From Ophiosphaerella korrae (taxonomy: Eukaryota > Ascomycota > Dothideomycetes > Pleosporales > Phaeosphaeriaceae): DNA of 18,911 bases. Positions 1-9,799 of this stretch are shown here, piece by piece. Position 1 is the first letter of the stretch. The number at the start of each line of letters is the position of its first letter. Where the stretch lies: the NCBI GenBank assembly GCA_028456385.1, contig JALNQF010000628.1, positions 1 to 18,911 of the forward strand. Reading direction: 5' to 3'. A program made the position numbers and the translations under genes. Below the pieces are notes generated by a model. The model was not told where the DNA came from and ran no database searches. It worked only from the letters and a program-made list of their open reading frames with translations.

Positions 1-1239
1 ATTACTACTAAATATAATCTTAAACTAAAATAGTATAACGTAACTAACGCCTTTATTTATATAGTAATAGACTAAGAAATCTATATAAGAATACTAAGGG
101 GACACTAAAAGAAAGGTATAATCCTTAGAGTCTAAAAGGCCCTATATAGTCTCTAGATCTTACCTCTCCTATAGTAGAGAGAATTTATAGCTATACTTAA
201 AGCTATAAGCTTTTAAATAGTACTATATAAACTATACTATATAGTTAAAGATAGAATTATTATTTTCTTCTATGTAAATAATATTATTATTGTATATAAT
301 AAGTAGAAGACTAAGGAAGTATAGTAAGTAACTAATCTTCTAAAAGAGAAGTATACTATTACTAGAAAAATAGATCTCTAATAGTTTCTTAGTATTAAAG
401 TAATTTAAGATAAAGAGTAACGTATAATTTAACTACTATAAGTAGTATATATTAATAAGATAAGTTAGCTTATAGATAAACTATACGTCTATTATAATAT
501 ACCTATAGCTACTACTAAACTTAAGGCCTATACTAGTTTAGTAATACTATCTAAGATTAATAAATACTAACGTAAAATTAGTTTACTTCTATTTACTACT
601 ATAACTACTTAGCTAGATATAGCTTTTATAATATTATAACTAGCTTATTTTTTTATAAACCTAAGTACTACTTACTATAAAGCTACTAATTAAGTACTTA
701 TATACCTCTCTTATATAAGATTAAAAGTACTCTAGCTAAGTAGAAGTAAATTATTACAAGTTACTAGTAATACTTCCTTTACTAATAATACTATAGACTA
801 AAAAAGTTTATAAAGCTATATAATTAAACTTTTTAATAGGCTTATTATATAGAGAGTAAATAAGTAAGATATAGTTACTACCTCTATAATAGAAGCTAAG
901 TTACTAGCTCTATTATAAGTAGTAAAAGAAGTAATCTTTATATTAAAACTTCTTAATAAACTATACGTTAAACTCCCTATAAACTATATTATAATCTAGT
1001 GTAATAATACTTAAATAATCTAGCTTATTACTAAAAAACTAGCTAAGCTACAAACTAAGCTTTAGCACGTTAATATCTATAATTATTAGCTAAGATAAGA
1101 GGTCTCTACTAGCTAAATTAAAGTAGAATATACTTTATTAATAGAGATAATAGTAGATAGCTTTATAAAAGTCTTACTAGTAAATAAATAAGAAAGCTTC
1201 TTAAAATAGCTTAGACTAATAGAAGTAATAGAATACTAA
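1..1239 (+). pseudogene. pol: Ty1/copia pol relic: reverse transcriptase C-terminal half plus RNase H
   Basis: One frame (codons starting at 1, 4, 7...) reads through the whole segment, broken only by TAA/TAG codons. It begins inside the reverse transcriptase: the Y-D-V-T-N-A-F block is at 34-54, with the first catalytic Asp codon now AAC (37-39). The ALYGL-like block is near 150. The Y-V-D-D active site is at 271-282 and now reads Y-V-N-N. A FLGI block lies near 390 and an RPDIAF block near 610-630. RNase H follows: S-D-A-S-F-A-D at 766-786 (now S-N-T-S-F-T-N), S-T-T-E-A-E near 883-900, C-D-N at 1000-1008 and R-H-V-D-I at 1063-1077. This order is diagnostic of the Ty1/copia group. The 5' part (gag, protease, integrase) lies off the left edge. 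The end is approximate because RIP stops cannot be told from the native stop; 1306-1308 is an alternative. It is a dead copy. Confidence 0.9.
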
Positions 1240-1870
1240 ATAATATATAAAGTACCTCTAGATAAAATCTAAGACTACTTTAAAAATCTTATACTTATCT
1301 TATAAATATCTAGCTTACTAATAAGTTACTAACTTAAAGAGGTATATTAAATAAGTTATATAATTAGATACTTAATAGTATATACGTAGAGAGGCGTAAT
1401 AGATTCTAGGTATACTTAGAATCTATTAATTAGCTTACTTAAGCTAGTACTACAATCTAATTAGCTTAGCGTATAGGCGTAATAATTACTAAGCTACTAA
1501 CTTTACTATAGCTAAAAAGATTATAGCTTTAACCTTTATAAATAAAGGAATTAAATAAAGAATCTTATATATAAAGAGATAGACTATATTAGTATAACTA
1601 ATATAATAAAGAAACTAGTACTTTAATAAAAGAGTATTAAGGATCTAGCTTACTACTATCTTAAGAGACTTAGCTAAGACTACTACATCGTAGATATATA
1701 AATAGAGCGTAGGGCTAGAGATAGAGAGAATAATTAATCTACTTAGTTTATACTTATTACTTTTAAGTTATAAGTAACTAACTTAAAAAGAGCTTTTCTA
1801 AAAGCCTTAGTATCCCTCTCTAATAAAGCTCTTATATAGCTATTATAAAAAAGCCTTTTTATTAAATTAC
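1240..1870. other. Unassigned flank of the copia relic, possibly containing its 3' LTR
   Basis: I find no protein similarity here and no match to the chromovirus sequences elsewhere in the window. A short purine run (1388-1394) resembles a polypurine tract. It is followed at 1398-1427 by an inverted repeat with 10-bp perfect arms around a GTATAC core. A TATA-like string lies near 1694-1702 and an AATAAA near 1822. That order (purine tract, then a promoter-like and a poly(A)-like motif) would suit a 3' LTR starting around 1395-1397 and ending before 1871. The 5' LTR is outside the window, so the boundaries cannot be tested. In DNA this AT-rich such motifs also arise by chance. Confidence 0.3.
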
Positions 1871-2303
1871 TATAACTTCTTTTAAATCTAATATAACTAT
1901 AAGAGCTTATCTAAAAAAGCTAGTAGATTAAGAAGTAATAGTAAAAGCTTATATTAGGATCTATAATAACTATAAATAATAGAAGATATTTTATAACAAT
2001 CTTATATTAGCGTTCTATAGTTAGTAGATTAAATTACTAATACTATCCTAATAATACGTATTACTATAGACTATATACTTATTATAATCTATTAATCTAT
2101 AGTTACTAAGACTAATAGATTATAAATTACTTTAATCTATAATCTATTAATACTAAGAGTCTATAGATTATAGATTACCCTAGGTATCCTAATTATATAT
2201 AGCTTCTTAATTAAGTTCGTGCCCTTTAGAGTTATATAAATCTAGTTTAGTTATTATAAGGCTAATTAGTTCCTTCTATAGTTTTCTTATTACTATCGTA
2301 ATA
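1871..2303 (-). repeat. Diverged chromovirus LTR (LTR E)
   Basis: From about 1893 to 2303 this follows LTR A (4126-4552) closely. It shares the block after TAGTAGATTAAGA (1921 on), the GCGTTCTATAGTTA block and the AATCTATA-type hairpin repeats at about 2089-2177. The 3' block matching GGACTAATTAG...CTATAATA (about 2262-2303) is more diverged. The first roughly 20 bases after 1871 match only loosely, but the segment starts with TATAA and ends in TAATA as the other LTRs do. The implied length of 433 bp is close to the 427 bp of LTR A. The bases next to its ends (ATTAC before, TCTAT after) do not form a target duplication, so it is not a simple insertion. Confidence 0.65.
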
Positions 2304-2747
2304 TCTATATTAAAGTATAGTACTTATATATCTATCTATAGCTATACTACTACTATAAAAGGTTTTAAGTTTTCTCTTATTCTATTAAACTTCTTAAGTA
2401 TAAGTATTTTAAGTTATTTCTTTATTGTACTTATCTCTAGTCTTTAAGTAATTAATTCTATCTAGTTTTAGCCTTTAATAATAGCTTTAATTTATACTTT
2501 ATTTTACTTTAAATAGTCTTGTAGTTCTTTATTCTATGTTTCTAAAGTATTAATTACTATTTTTATATCTTTTTTTTCTAAGATTAGGTTATTTATATAT
2601 TCTTTAATTACTTTCTAAGCTATATTATCTAATTTATAACTACTTATAGGTACTTTAGCTATTTATTTAGTTAAACTTTCTACTATTATATTAGCTAGAC
2701 TATACGCTACTTACGCTTTACTTCTTATAATAACTAAATTAGTAAGG
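2304..2747 (-). pseudogene. gag: Chromovirus gag fragment (N-terminal part), element 4
   Basis: This segment matches the N-terminal gag regions next to the 5' LTRs of element 1 (about 10290-10720) and element 2 (about 17690-18127), in the same minus-strand sense. It runs from the primer-binding region next to LTR D into the part of gag before the conserved matrix/capsid-like core. The rest of gag and all of pol are missing: at 2303/2304 the sequence passes straight into LTR E, with no polypurine tract. Either an internal deletion or recombination removed about 5.7 kb, or LTR E came in independently. RIP stops are frequent and no intact start codon is seen. Confidence 0.75.
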
Positions 2748-3207
2748 TATAATAGGGTTACTAGGGTCGACTTCCTAATAACCTATTAAGGTATTAGGAG
2801 ATTAGGAGTTAATAATAAAAGCTTATATAGTAATTAGTAATAACTATAAATAATAGTTAATTTATATATATAATATTAAGTATTAGCGTTCTAGGTTAGA
2901 GATTAGATTACTAATACTATCCTAATAATATATATTACTACTAACTATATATAGTATACTCTTAGTAACTTTATAGCTTTGTATTTACTAAAATTATAAA
3001 TTTATAAATTTATTACGTATCTAGCTTTATAACTTTATATTTACTAAGATTATAAATTTATAAATTTATTACGTATTTATATTATAATTAGCTTCCTAAT
3101 TAAATCTATTATCTTATAAGCTATTACTTTACTTATCTTATATCTTGTTAGTAAGTACTTTAAGACTAATTAGTTTTATCTCGATTTCTCTTATTATAGT
3201 TATAATA
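2748..3207 (-). repeat. Chromovirus 5' LTR (LTR D), tandem-repeat subtype
   Basis: It begins TATAATAGG and ends CTATAATA-like (GTTATAATA) on the plus strand, the same ends as the other LTRs. Read on the minus strand these correspond to TG...CA after RIP. The gag fragment of element 4 abuts its left side, making it that element's 5' LTR. Its central part (about 2965-3076) holds two copies of a 54-56 bp unit where LTRs A and B hold hairpin repeats. The same unit is present three times in the solo LTR at 13900-14395, so D and the solo LTR belong to one subtype. The right boundary is clear because plus-strand gag of element 3 resumes at once. AAAAG (3208-3212) would be the target site, but its partner is not found. 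Confidence 0.85.
2965..3076 (-). repeat. Two tandem copies of the about 55-bp LTR module
   Basis: Two adjacent units, each ending TTATTACGTAT (at 3020 and 3076), have a period of 56 bp. Each contains a TTTATAAATTTATAAA-like core. They are the reverse complement of the 54-bp units in the solo LTR at 14026-14187. Confidence 0.8.
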
Positions 3208-3714
3208 AAAAGTATTCTTAAATATATATTATAGTTTAAATAACTATTATAAAATATAGAATAAAATAAAGTATCTTTAATATTATAATTTAAATAAAGA
3301 TTAAATTTAAAAATCTAATATAAAATAATTTATATAGAGAAACCTAGGATACTAGAAGCTTTAAAGTAATAAGTAATATAAATTAATAATAATCTTTAAA
3401 AGTAAAAGAAGAATAAGTATAGAAGCTAACATAGAAACTAAGACGTTAGAAATCCTATAGTCTTTAACGTAAATAAGAATAGAAAAAAAAAAGAATAAAG
3501 ACTTTATATATTTTAACTATAGTAAGAAAAGCTACTATATAAAAGACTACTAATTATAAAAGAAAAAAGATATAGTATACTATAAATATAGAAAACTAAA
3601 ATACTTTATAAAAGACTATAGAAGTAAAGATCTTAAAAAAGATAAAAAAGCTTAGTTAAAGATAACTAAGAGTAAAAAAGAAGTACTAAAAGTATAAGTT
3701 AAACTTTAAGAAAA
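3208..3714 (+). pseudogene. gag: Element 3 gag, left part, with two ruined zinc knuckles
   Basis: Plus-strand copy of the chromovirus gag C-terminal half; it is the reverse complement of about 9570-10040. It enters mid-gag after LTR D cut it at 3207/3208. It runs through a Q/N-rich stretch to the nucleocapsid. The two CCHC zinc knuckles lie at about 3500-3625. They read Y-x2-Y-x4-Y-x4-Y in both, because RIP turned Cys (TGY) and His (CAY) codons into TAY. A Lys-rich stretch follows. The frame stops at 3714, where element 2 has inserted, and resumes in phase at 18594. One target copy (GAAAA) is at 3710-3714 and the other at 18589-18593. The orientation is opposite to elements 1 and 2. Confidence 0.88.
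3710..3714. repeat. Target site duplication GAAAA, left copy (element 2)
   Basis: The identical GAAAA is at 18589-18593, directly outside LTR C. Removing 3715-18593 rejoins the gag frame of element 3 without a shift. Confidence 0.9.
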
Positions 3715-4125
3715 TATAATAGGCTACCTATTATTAACTATAAGTACTTATATTATAAGAGTTAGTAGATTATAAGGTAATAATAAAAGCTCGTGTAGTA
3801 ATCTATAATAAGCTATAAATAATAGAAGATATTTTATAACTATCTTAGTATTATTACTTGTAGTTAATAATTAAATTACTAATACTATCTTAGTAATACG
3901 TATTACTACTAACTATATACTTGTATTAATCTATTTGTATAACTATATAAATTACTACTAATCTATTAGTATATAATAATAGATTACCTTAATCTATTTA
4001 TATATTATTATAAATTACTTTAATCTATTTATACGTAACTATAGATTACTACTACGTATCCTAGTTATAAGTAGTTTCTTAATTAAGATTATTACTCTAC
4101 TTATCTTATACTTTATTAGTACTTA
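3715..4125 (-). repeat. Element 2 3' LTR, first part (interrupted by element 1)
   Basis: It aligns along its whole length with LTR C (18128-18588), including the block with GTAGTTAATAATTAAATTAC and the later AATCTATT repeats that distinguish this subtype from LTRs A and B. It stops at ACTTA (4121-4125), where element 1 begins. The missing end is at 11153-11202. The two parts add up to 411 + 50 = 461 bp, exactly the length of LTR C. Confidence 0.92.
4121..4125. repeat. Target site duplication ACTTA, left copy (element 1)
   Basis: ACTTA recurs at 11148-11152, directly outside LTR B. The rest of element 2's 3' LTR then continues (AGTTAGGACTAATTAG). Confidence 0.92.
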
Positions 4126-4552
4126 TATAATAGGCTACCTATTATTAACTATAAGTACTTCTATTAAGAGTTAGTAGATTAAGAGTTAATAGTAAAAGCT
4201 TATAAGGTAATCTATAATAACTATAAATAATAGAAGATATTTTATAACTATCTTATATTAGCGTTCTATAGTTAAAGGATTAAATTACTAATACTATCCT
4301 AATAATATATATCCTATTAGCTATATACTTATTATAATCTATAATCTATAGTTACTAAGACTAATAGATTATAGATTATTCTAATCTATAATCTATAGGT
4401 ACTAAGAGTTTATAGATTATAGATTACTTTAGGTATCTTAGTTATATATAGTCTCTTAATTAAAGTTATTACTTTACTTATCTTATACTTTGTTAGTATC
4501 TAAGTTAGGACTAATTAGCTCTATCTTAATTTCTTCTAGTATACATATAATA
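4126..4552 (-). repeat. Element 1 3' LTR (LTR A)
   Basis: 427 bp, the same length as LTR B (10721-11147), with which it aligns end to end. The plus-strand ends are TATAATAGGC and CATATAATA. Read on the minus strand it begins TATTATA and ends TATA; the retained TG at the start of the solo LTR (13900) shows the ancestral ends were TG...CA. A polypurine tract adjoins it at 4553-4566, marking this as the 3' LTR of a minus-strand element. It contains two hairpins (4335-4426). Confidence 0.93.
4335..4426. repeat. Paired hairpin repeats in LTR A
   Basis: Two successive inverted repeats share the arm TAATCTATAATCTATA. The second (arms 4382-4397 and 4411-4426) is perfect over 16 bp with a 13-base loop. 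The first (about 4335-4350 and 4363-4378) has one mismatch. The same pair occurs in LTR B at about 10930-11015, with extra mutations. Confidence 0.85.
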
Positions 4553-4566
4553 CTATCTTCCTCTCT
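4553..4566 (-). other. Polypurine tract of element 1
   Basis: On the minus strand, AGAGAGGAAGATAG lies directly before the 3' LTR. This is the usual position of the plus-strand primer in LTR retrotransposons. Element 2 has a comparable tract at 11203-11216. Confidence 0.75.
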
Positions 4567-5205
4567 AGATAGGTCTTAGTTTATCTATCTTAGAGCTAAA
4601 GTTATTAATCTAGTTTCTTTATTAATATAAAGTTCTTTATCCTCTCTTATACCTATTTTATCTATACGTTATTACTATCTTCTTACTAATTACGTATTAC
4701 GTAATAGTATTAAAATATTTCTTTATTCTTATTATACTTCTTCTAAATTAAACTCTAAGTCTCTTCTTTATATTATTTTTACAAATAATAGTAAAGCTTA
4801 TAAGGTATATATCTATATAAATATACGTAGTTCTTATAATATATCTAGTATCTCTCTTTTTAAGTATACGTTTATTATACTTATTTTTACGTCTAAGCTT
4901 AGTAATAATAGGGAAAGCTATTAACTAGACTTAAGAGAAATTACTATCTTAAATTATAGAGGCTAAAGCTAAGTATAAGTAAATCTAAGAGCTTGTATAG
5001 AGTAAGCTAGTAAAGAATTAAGCTTATCTCTCTTATCTTTATAAGATAAAGGCCTTAAATAATAAGAAATTAGCTAAATAGTTAGTAGCTCTAGAAGCTA
5101 AGTTAGACTTAAATAAAGTATTTGTTATAGTAAATCCTATATTAAATATTCTTATTATTTCTCTATCTATTATTAGTAATATTAGTTCTCTTAGTTTACT
5201 ACTAG
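4553..5205 (-). pseudogene. C-terminal tail of element 1 Pol beyond the chromodomain
   Basis: About 215 codons in the same frame as pol run from the end of the chromodomain to the polypurine tract. I recognise no domain. Restoring Gln/Trp at RIP stops gives a charged, probably helical sequence. Around 4790-4900 it includes REILDIL-like and ALLLF-like stretches. Around 4573-4650 there is a conserved K-E-L-Y-I-N-K-E-T-R block followed by ITLAL. The element 2 copy (11203-11830) conserves these blocks and differs in length by whole codons. The tail may be part of Pol, or a separate downstream gene in the same phase that began at a lost ATG. The opposite strand is also fairly open near 4911-5150 but is less conserved between copies. 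Confidence 0.6.
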
Positions 5206-5400
5206 GCGTTTTAGAAAGTTTTAATTTTAGAAGTCTTTTAGTTTCTTAGAGTAATTAAGGTTATCTTCTAGTTCTTATATTTTTTCCTATAGTTATCCTT
5301 TTTTATCTTTACTTATCTATTCTACTAAGTAGTAGTTTCTTTTATTATAGAACTAGTACTTTAGAATTTCTTTAACTTCTTATTCTTCTTATTTTCTATA
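5206..5400 (-). other. Chromodomain of element 1 Pol
   Basis: The motif series is E-V-K-E-I-L near 5377, then F-Y-N-K...Y-Y-L-V-E-W at 5317-5352 (the Trp codon is now TAG), W-E near 5280, and E-D-N-L near 5254. This is the chromodomain signature: hydrophobic start, YLVEW, the WE(P) pair and NL. In chromoviruses it sits at the C-terminus of integrase and binds methylated histone H3K9, steering insertion to heterochromatin. That fits the self-nested insertions here. Confidence 0.85.
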
Positions 5401-5849
5401 CGTATTTACTTTATACACTAGTAGTTCTATATTCTATAGTACTTGTTTTAGTAAGGCTACGTAAAATATTAAGTATATCTTTATCTTATTTAGTAGCTTT
5501 AGTTTAAATATAACTAGTATAACTTCTTTCTTAATTTTGTATAGTCTTATCTTAATATAGTCTAATTTTAAACTTAGTTACTTACTCTTAATATTTTTTT
5601 ATACTAACTATACTTTTTCTCTTTTTCTAAATTAGAGTCTTTCTTTATATTTCTTATTATAGTACTTTACTATATAGTTATATAGGAATTCTATATCTTA
5701 TCTTAGTTAGTTATATATATCTTTAAGTTTGTTAGTAAAGTTTTCTCTTCTTAGAGACTAAGATATCTAATTCCTTAGTATCTAGTATATATTAGGCTTA
5801 AATCTATAGTTTATAAAGAAAAGTAATATTCTTATTACTATATTCTTTA

Positions 5850-6500
5850 TACTATTATATACTAGCTATACTATAGGTAGTAACTATACTTAATTGTTCT
5901 AATTATAGTTAAGGTAGTATCTTAAGTATTATTCTACTATCTAATTTATTTATTCTAATTATCTATCTATTTATAGTTAATATACTATAGATATTACGTA
6001 TTATATTTCTAATTACGCTAAAATTATTTCCTATAGTTTTAATATAAATCGTATATCTCTATCTATAATAATCTTATCTAGTAGTCTATATTAACTAATT
6101 ACTATTCTTAGGACTTAGTATATAGTAACCTCTATCCTACTCTTTTCTTTATATAGTTAGAAGTATATATACTTTATTAGTTTATCTACTATAGTTAAGA
6201 TTCTATTATAGTTAACTTTTAATATTAAGTCTTTAGACTTTAGTAGTTTTATAATAAAGTCTATTATAATAACTCTCTATAGTTATTCTAGTACTTCTAC
6301 TAGTTATAATATTCTATATAGTACGTATCTATTATATTTATTTCTATAGTACTCTATATAATCTTATAGTACTTCTATTACTAGTTATCTTACTTTTAGA
6401 ATATAGTAGTCTTATAGTAGTCTATCTAGTATTTTCTTAATTCTTTAGTAACTATATACTAGTAATTTATAGAATTATTATATAAATTCTCTCTAAATCT
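5850..6500 (-). other. Integrase catalytic and zinc-binding domains of element 1
   Basis: The N-terminal HHCC-type region lies at about 6340-6480, with an R-I-K-K-x-L-D-R block and a C-x-x-C pair now partly Tyr. The core has Asp at 6259-6261 (I-D-F-I), Asp at 6061-6063 (I-x-D-R-D-I-R-F) and Glu at 5953-5955 (Q-x-E-R-I-N). The second Asp and the Glu are separated by exactly 35 residues, the DD35E spacing of retroviral-type integrases. The three catalytic residues survive as codons although neighbours are stops. Confidence 0.88.
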
Positions 6501-6879
6501 TACTTAGAATATATATTCTTCTATAAGCTTATATAAATCCTTTTTAGATTTCTAGTTTTTTTATTTCTTTAGATACTTCTTATATTATTTTCTAAATCTA
6601 TTTATTTAACTTGTTATTTGTTTTTTTAAGTATTGTAGCTATTTTAAGTATATTTAGGACTAAATATCTTTCTTTATTCTTAACTAGAACTATACTAGTA
6701 GTATTTACTTCTTTTTATAAGTCTAGTCTTCTACTAAAGGCGTCTATAAACTAATTATCTTTCCTTTTTATATATATAATTTCTATATTAAATATTAATA
6801 GAAATTCCTACTATCTTATATAGCGTTATAATAATTCTTTATTTATTATAAATCTTATAAGATTCTTATAGTCTATATA

Positions 6880-7110
6880 AACCTTTATCTAATACTTTAC
6901 TCTTTATAGATATACTTTCTATTACTTAAATACTTTATAGATTACTAGTATTTCTTTATTATAAATTAGATAGTTAAGTTCTACTATTTTTATCTTCTTA
7001 GAGAAGTATTTAACTAAGTATTTCTTTCTAGTTTCTAAGTCTTCTTGTATTAGTACTATCCTATAGACTAAATTAGACGCGTCTATTTTTACTATTACTA
7101 GTAGGTCTAG
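6880..7110 (-). other. RNase H domain of element 1
   Basis: K-I-D-A-S-N at 7072-7089 retains the first catalytic Asp. It is followed about 35 codons on by a K-Y-F-S-K-K block and E-L-N-Y...K-E at about 6960-7000. This is the usual Ty3/gypsy layout, in which RNase H degrades the RNA strand of the hybrid. The solo LTR in element 2 interrupts the equivalent of about 6985. Confidence 0.85.
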
Positions 7111-7249
7111 GTTATATATTCTAATAACTAGGTTTTCTATAAATTTCTTTTTAATTTTCTTAAATACTTTATTATATTCTTTTATCTATTTAAATAGTAT
7201 ATCTTTTTTTATAAGTTTTATTATTAGCTTTATCTCTTTAGAGTATCTT

Positions 7250-7810
7250 ACTATTAACTTTCTATAAAAGTTAGCTAGCCTATAAAATTATTATACCTCT
7301 CTTAGGTTTCTTAGTATTAGCTACTTATTAATTAATTTAATCTTTTCTAGATTAATCTTAATCTTCTCTAGTTTAATAATAAATCTAAGGAAATCTATCT
7401 TTTTTATATAGAATTTGTATTTTCTTATTTTTAAGAATAGTTTATTTTTTACTAGTTTTTCTAGTACCTTATATATATATTATACGTGTTCTTCTTCTAT
7501 TTCTAAGAATATAAGGATGTTATCTAAGTATATAAATATAAATATATCTAAGTACTCTCTTAGTACTATATTAATTCTTTCTTAGAACGCTACTAGCGTA
7601 TTTATTAAGCTAAATAGTATAACTAAATATTTATATAGTCTATATTATATTCTAAACGCTATTTTCTATTTATTACCTTCTTTAATTCTAATCTAATAGT
7701 AGGCGTTTTAGATATCTAGCTTTGTAAAAATTCTTACTCTTTATAGTTTATCTTGTATTTTATCTATCTATAGTAGTAGATATTAGTTCTTGTTTATAAT
7801 TACGTTAGTT
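7250..7810 (-). other. Reverse transcriptase domain of element 1
   Basis: The fingers/palm begin with a Y-I-D-F-(K/R)-x-x-N block near 7820. F-T-K-L-D-I at 7711-7728 contains the first catalytic Asp (7714-7716, intact). Y-L-D-D at 7519-7530 has its second Asp changed to Asn (AAC), a G-to-A change. ILIF follows immediately. Stops interrupt the frame throughout. Confidence 0.9.
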
Positions 7811-8329
7811 TTTTTAAAATCTATATAAAGTCTTTTATTACTTATTCTTTTTTTATCTATAAATATTAGTTTATACACTACTAAAGATTTAGACTTTTTT
7901 ATTTATCTCTTTTTTATTATATTTTTAATAAATATTTACTTAATTTTAGATTCTTCTTTTATTTTTTAGTAGACTAAGCTCTATCTTATATTTTTACCTT
8001 CTTCTAGTTCTATTACTAAGTCCTATAGTTAATATTTTAGAAGGTAGTCTTCTAGCTCTATAAGTTATTCTTCTTATTTCTTATATTCTTTAAAGAATTC
8101 TCCTTTATAAGTACTTATATTAGCCTTTAATATATCTATTTTATTATAGCTAATTTCTCCTATTCTCTAATTAATATATAGGTTAGTTATTTATAACTAT
8201 AGTATACCTAGTATTATATCTTGTTTATTATTAATTGTTGTTATATCTATAATTATATTCTTAATTTCTAGTCTTTCTACTTTTAGTATTAAAGGTACTA
8301 TTTTAAACTATATAGGTTCTTAGAATAGT

Positions 8330-8480
8330 TTTCCTTTAATTATACTTAATTATTAAGGGTATCTCTTTATAGTATACTTTATTCTTTATATTTCTATAAA
8401 TTTCTTTAATATAAAGTTTCTTATAGCTTTACTATTAATTATTAGTTATATTTTTCTTTCTTAGTATATACTTATCTTTA
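8330..8480 (-). other. Aspartic protease motif of element 1
   Basis: I-D-S-G-A-x-R-N-F-I-type active site at 8407-8439. The D-S-G-A now reads N-S-K-A, with two G-to-A changes. Fungal Ty3/gypsy proteases commonly have this form. It lies about 400 codons after the zinc knuckles. Confidence 0.82.
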
Positions 8481-9636
8481 TAATATATAGACTTCTTATA
8501 CCTTCTAGCTTTTCTTACTTTAGTAATTTATTAAACTATCTATCTTTCTAGAGCTATAGCCCTACTTTAAGTTTATATTCTTTATATTTTAGATATTTAT
8601 TATTTATATATTTATACTATAGTCCTCTCTAGACGTATTTTTTAGTTAACTTAGATCTAGGCCTTACTACTAGGTATCTATCTTCTAGAATTATTTCTTA
8701 TCCTTAGATATTTTCTACTATAATTACTCTTATATAATTATAGCCTTTTCTCCTTATAAGCTATATATTATTATTTACTTTAGAGTTTCTATATATAATC
8801 TAATTCTTATCTAAGTATAATATCTATAATACTTTAAAGTGTACTAGATATTTTAAGTTTATTATCTTATTATCCTCTTCTTAGTACTTATCTTTACTAG
8901 GTATATCTATTATTAAGATATAGTATATAACTAGTACTTTTAGTATATAGACTTTATTAATCTATTATATCTTTCTTATAAAGTACTACTACTTTTTTAC
9001 TATAAGTATTCTTTTTACTATAACTATATATTACTTTATCTATTCTTAAAATAGTATAAATTTTATTTCTTTAGGATTACGTTCTTTTTAGTCTTTATAC
9101 GCTTTCTTTATACTTATAACTATTAAGTATATCTAAATAAATCTCTATTTTTTATTCTATTCCTTTATATCTATTATTATATAGCTATTATAACTATATA
9201 TTATTAGCTAGGTATACTTTATACTTCTTATACTAACCTATTTCTTACTTTCTTATAGTTTTTTAGAAGTAGTTATAGTAGTCTCTTTATCTATTACTAG
9301 TCCTTTAGCCTAGATTATTAGTACTAAGGGCTCTTCCTCTTCTAAGTCTTCTATTAGTAAGTCTATTACTTAAGCTATTTTTTTTAGCTAAGCTTTTATT
9401 CTTTTTTTTATTATAGTTACTCTATATCTCTATTTTTATAGAAACTATACTACTCTCTATTTACTAAAAAAGTATATATAGTAGTTATTATTATAATAAA
9501 AGGTCTAATAGAGTATTATATATTATACTTCTTTACTTCTAGCTACTTTCTTTTAAAGTTTAGCTTATACTTATAGTACTTCTTTTTTCTTTTTAGTTAT
9601 CTTTAACTAAGTTTCTTTCTTTAGGTCTTTACTTTT

Positions 9637-9747
9637 ATAGCCTTTTATAAAGTATCCTAGTTTCCTATATTTATAATATACTATATCTTTCTTTTTTTAT
9701 AATTAGTAGTTTTTTATATAGTAGCCTAGCTTACTATAGTTAAAGTA
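9637..9747 (-). other. Two CCHC zinc knuckles of element 1 Gag, all metal ligands lost
   Basis: First knuckle at 9706-9747 and second at 9637-9678, each with the spacing x2-x4-x4. All eight ligand positions are now Tyr (TAY). The ancestral Cys (TGY) and His (CAY) both become TAY through one RIP change. The element 2 copy (about 17050-17165) and the element 3 copy (about 3500-3625) show the same replacement. Confidence 0.88.
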
Positions 9748-9799
9748 CGTAAAGTCTTTATTTTTCTTCTTTTTCTTATCCTTATTAGTATTAAGGACT

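Noticed and set aside
1240..1870. Same LTR family as the 278-bp solo LTR
   Set aside because: The start TATTAAGAAG and internal blocks of the solo LTR are not found in this flank.
4911..5150. Plus-strand reading with a Lys/Glu/Gln-rich, coiled-coil-like sequence, taken at first as an antisense gene in the 3' region
   Set aside because: The minus strand here is in the same phase as pol and continues to the 3' LTR, and the minus-strand blocks are better conserved in element 2. The plus-strand phase also changes near 4920. Openness on both strands is expected in such AT-rich DNA.
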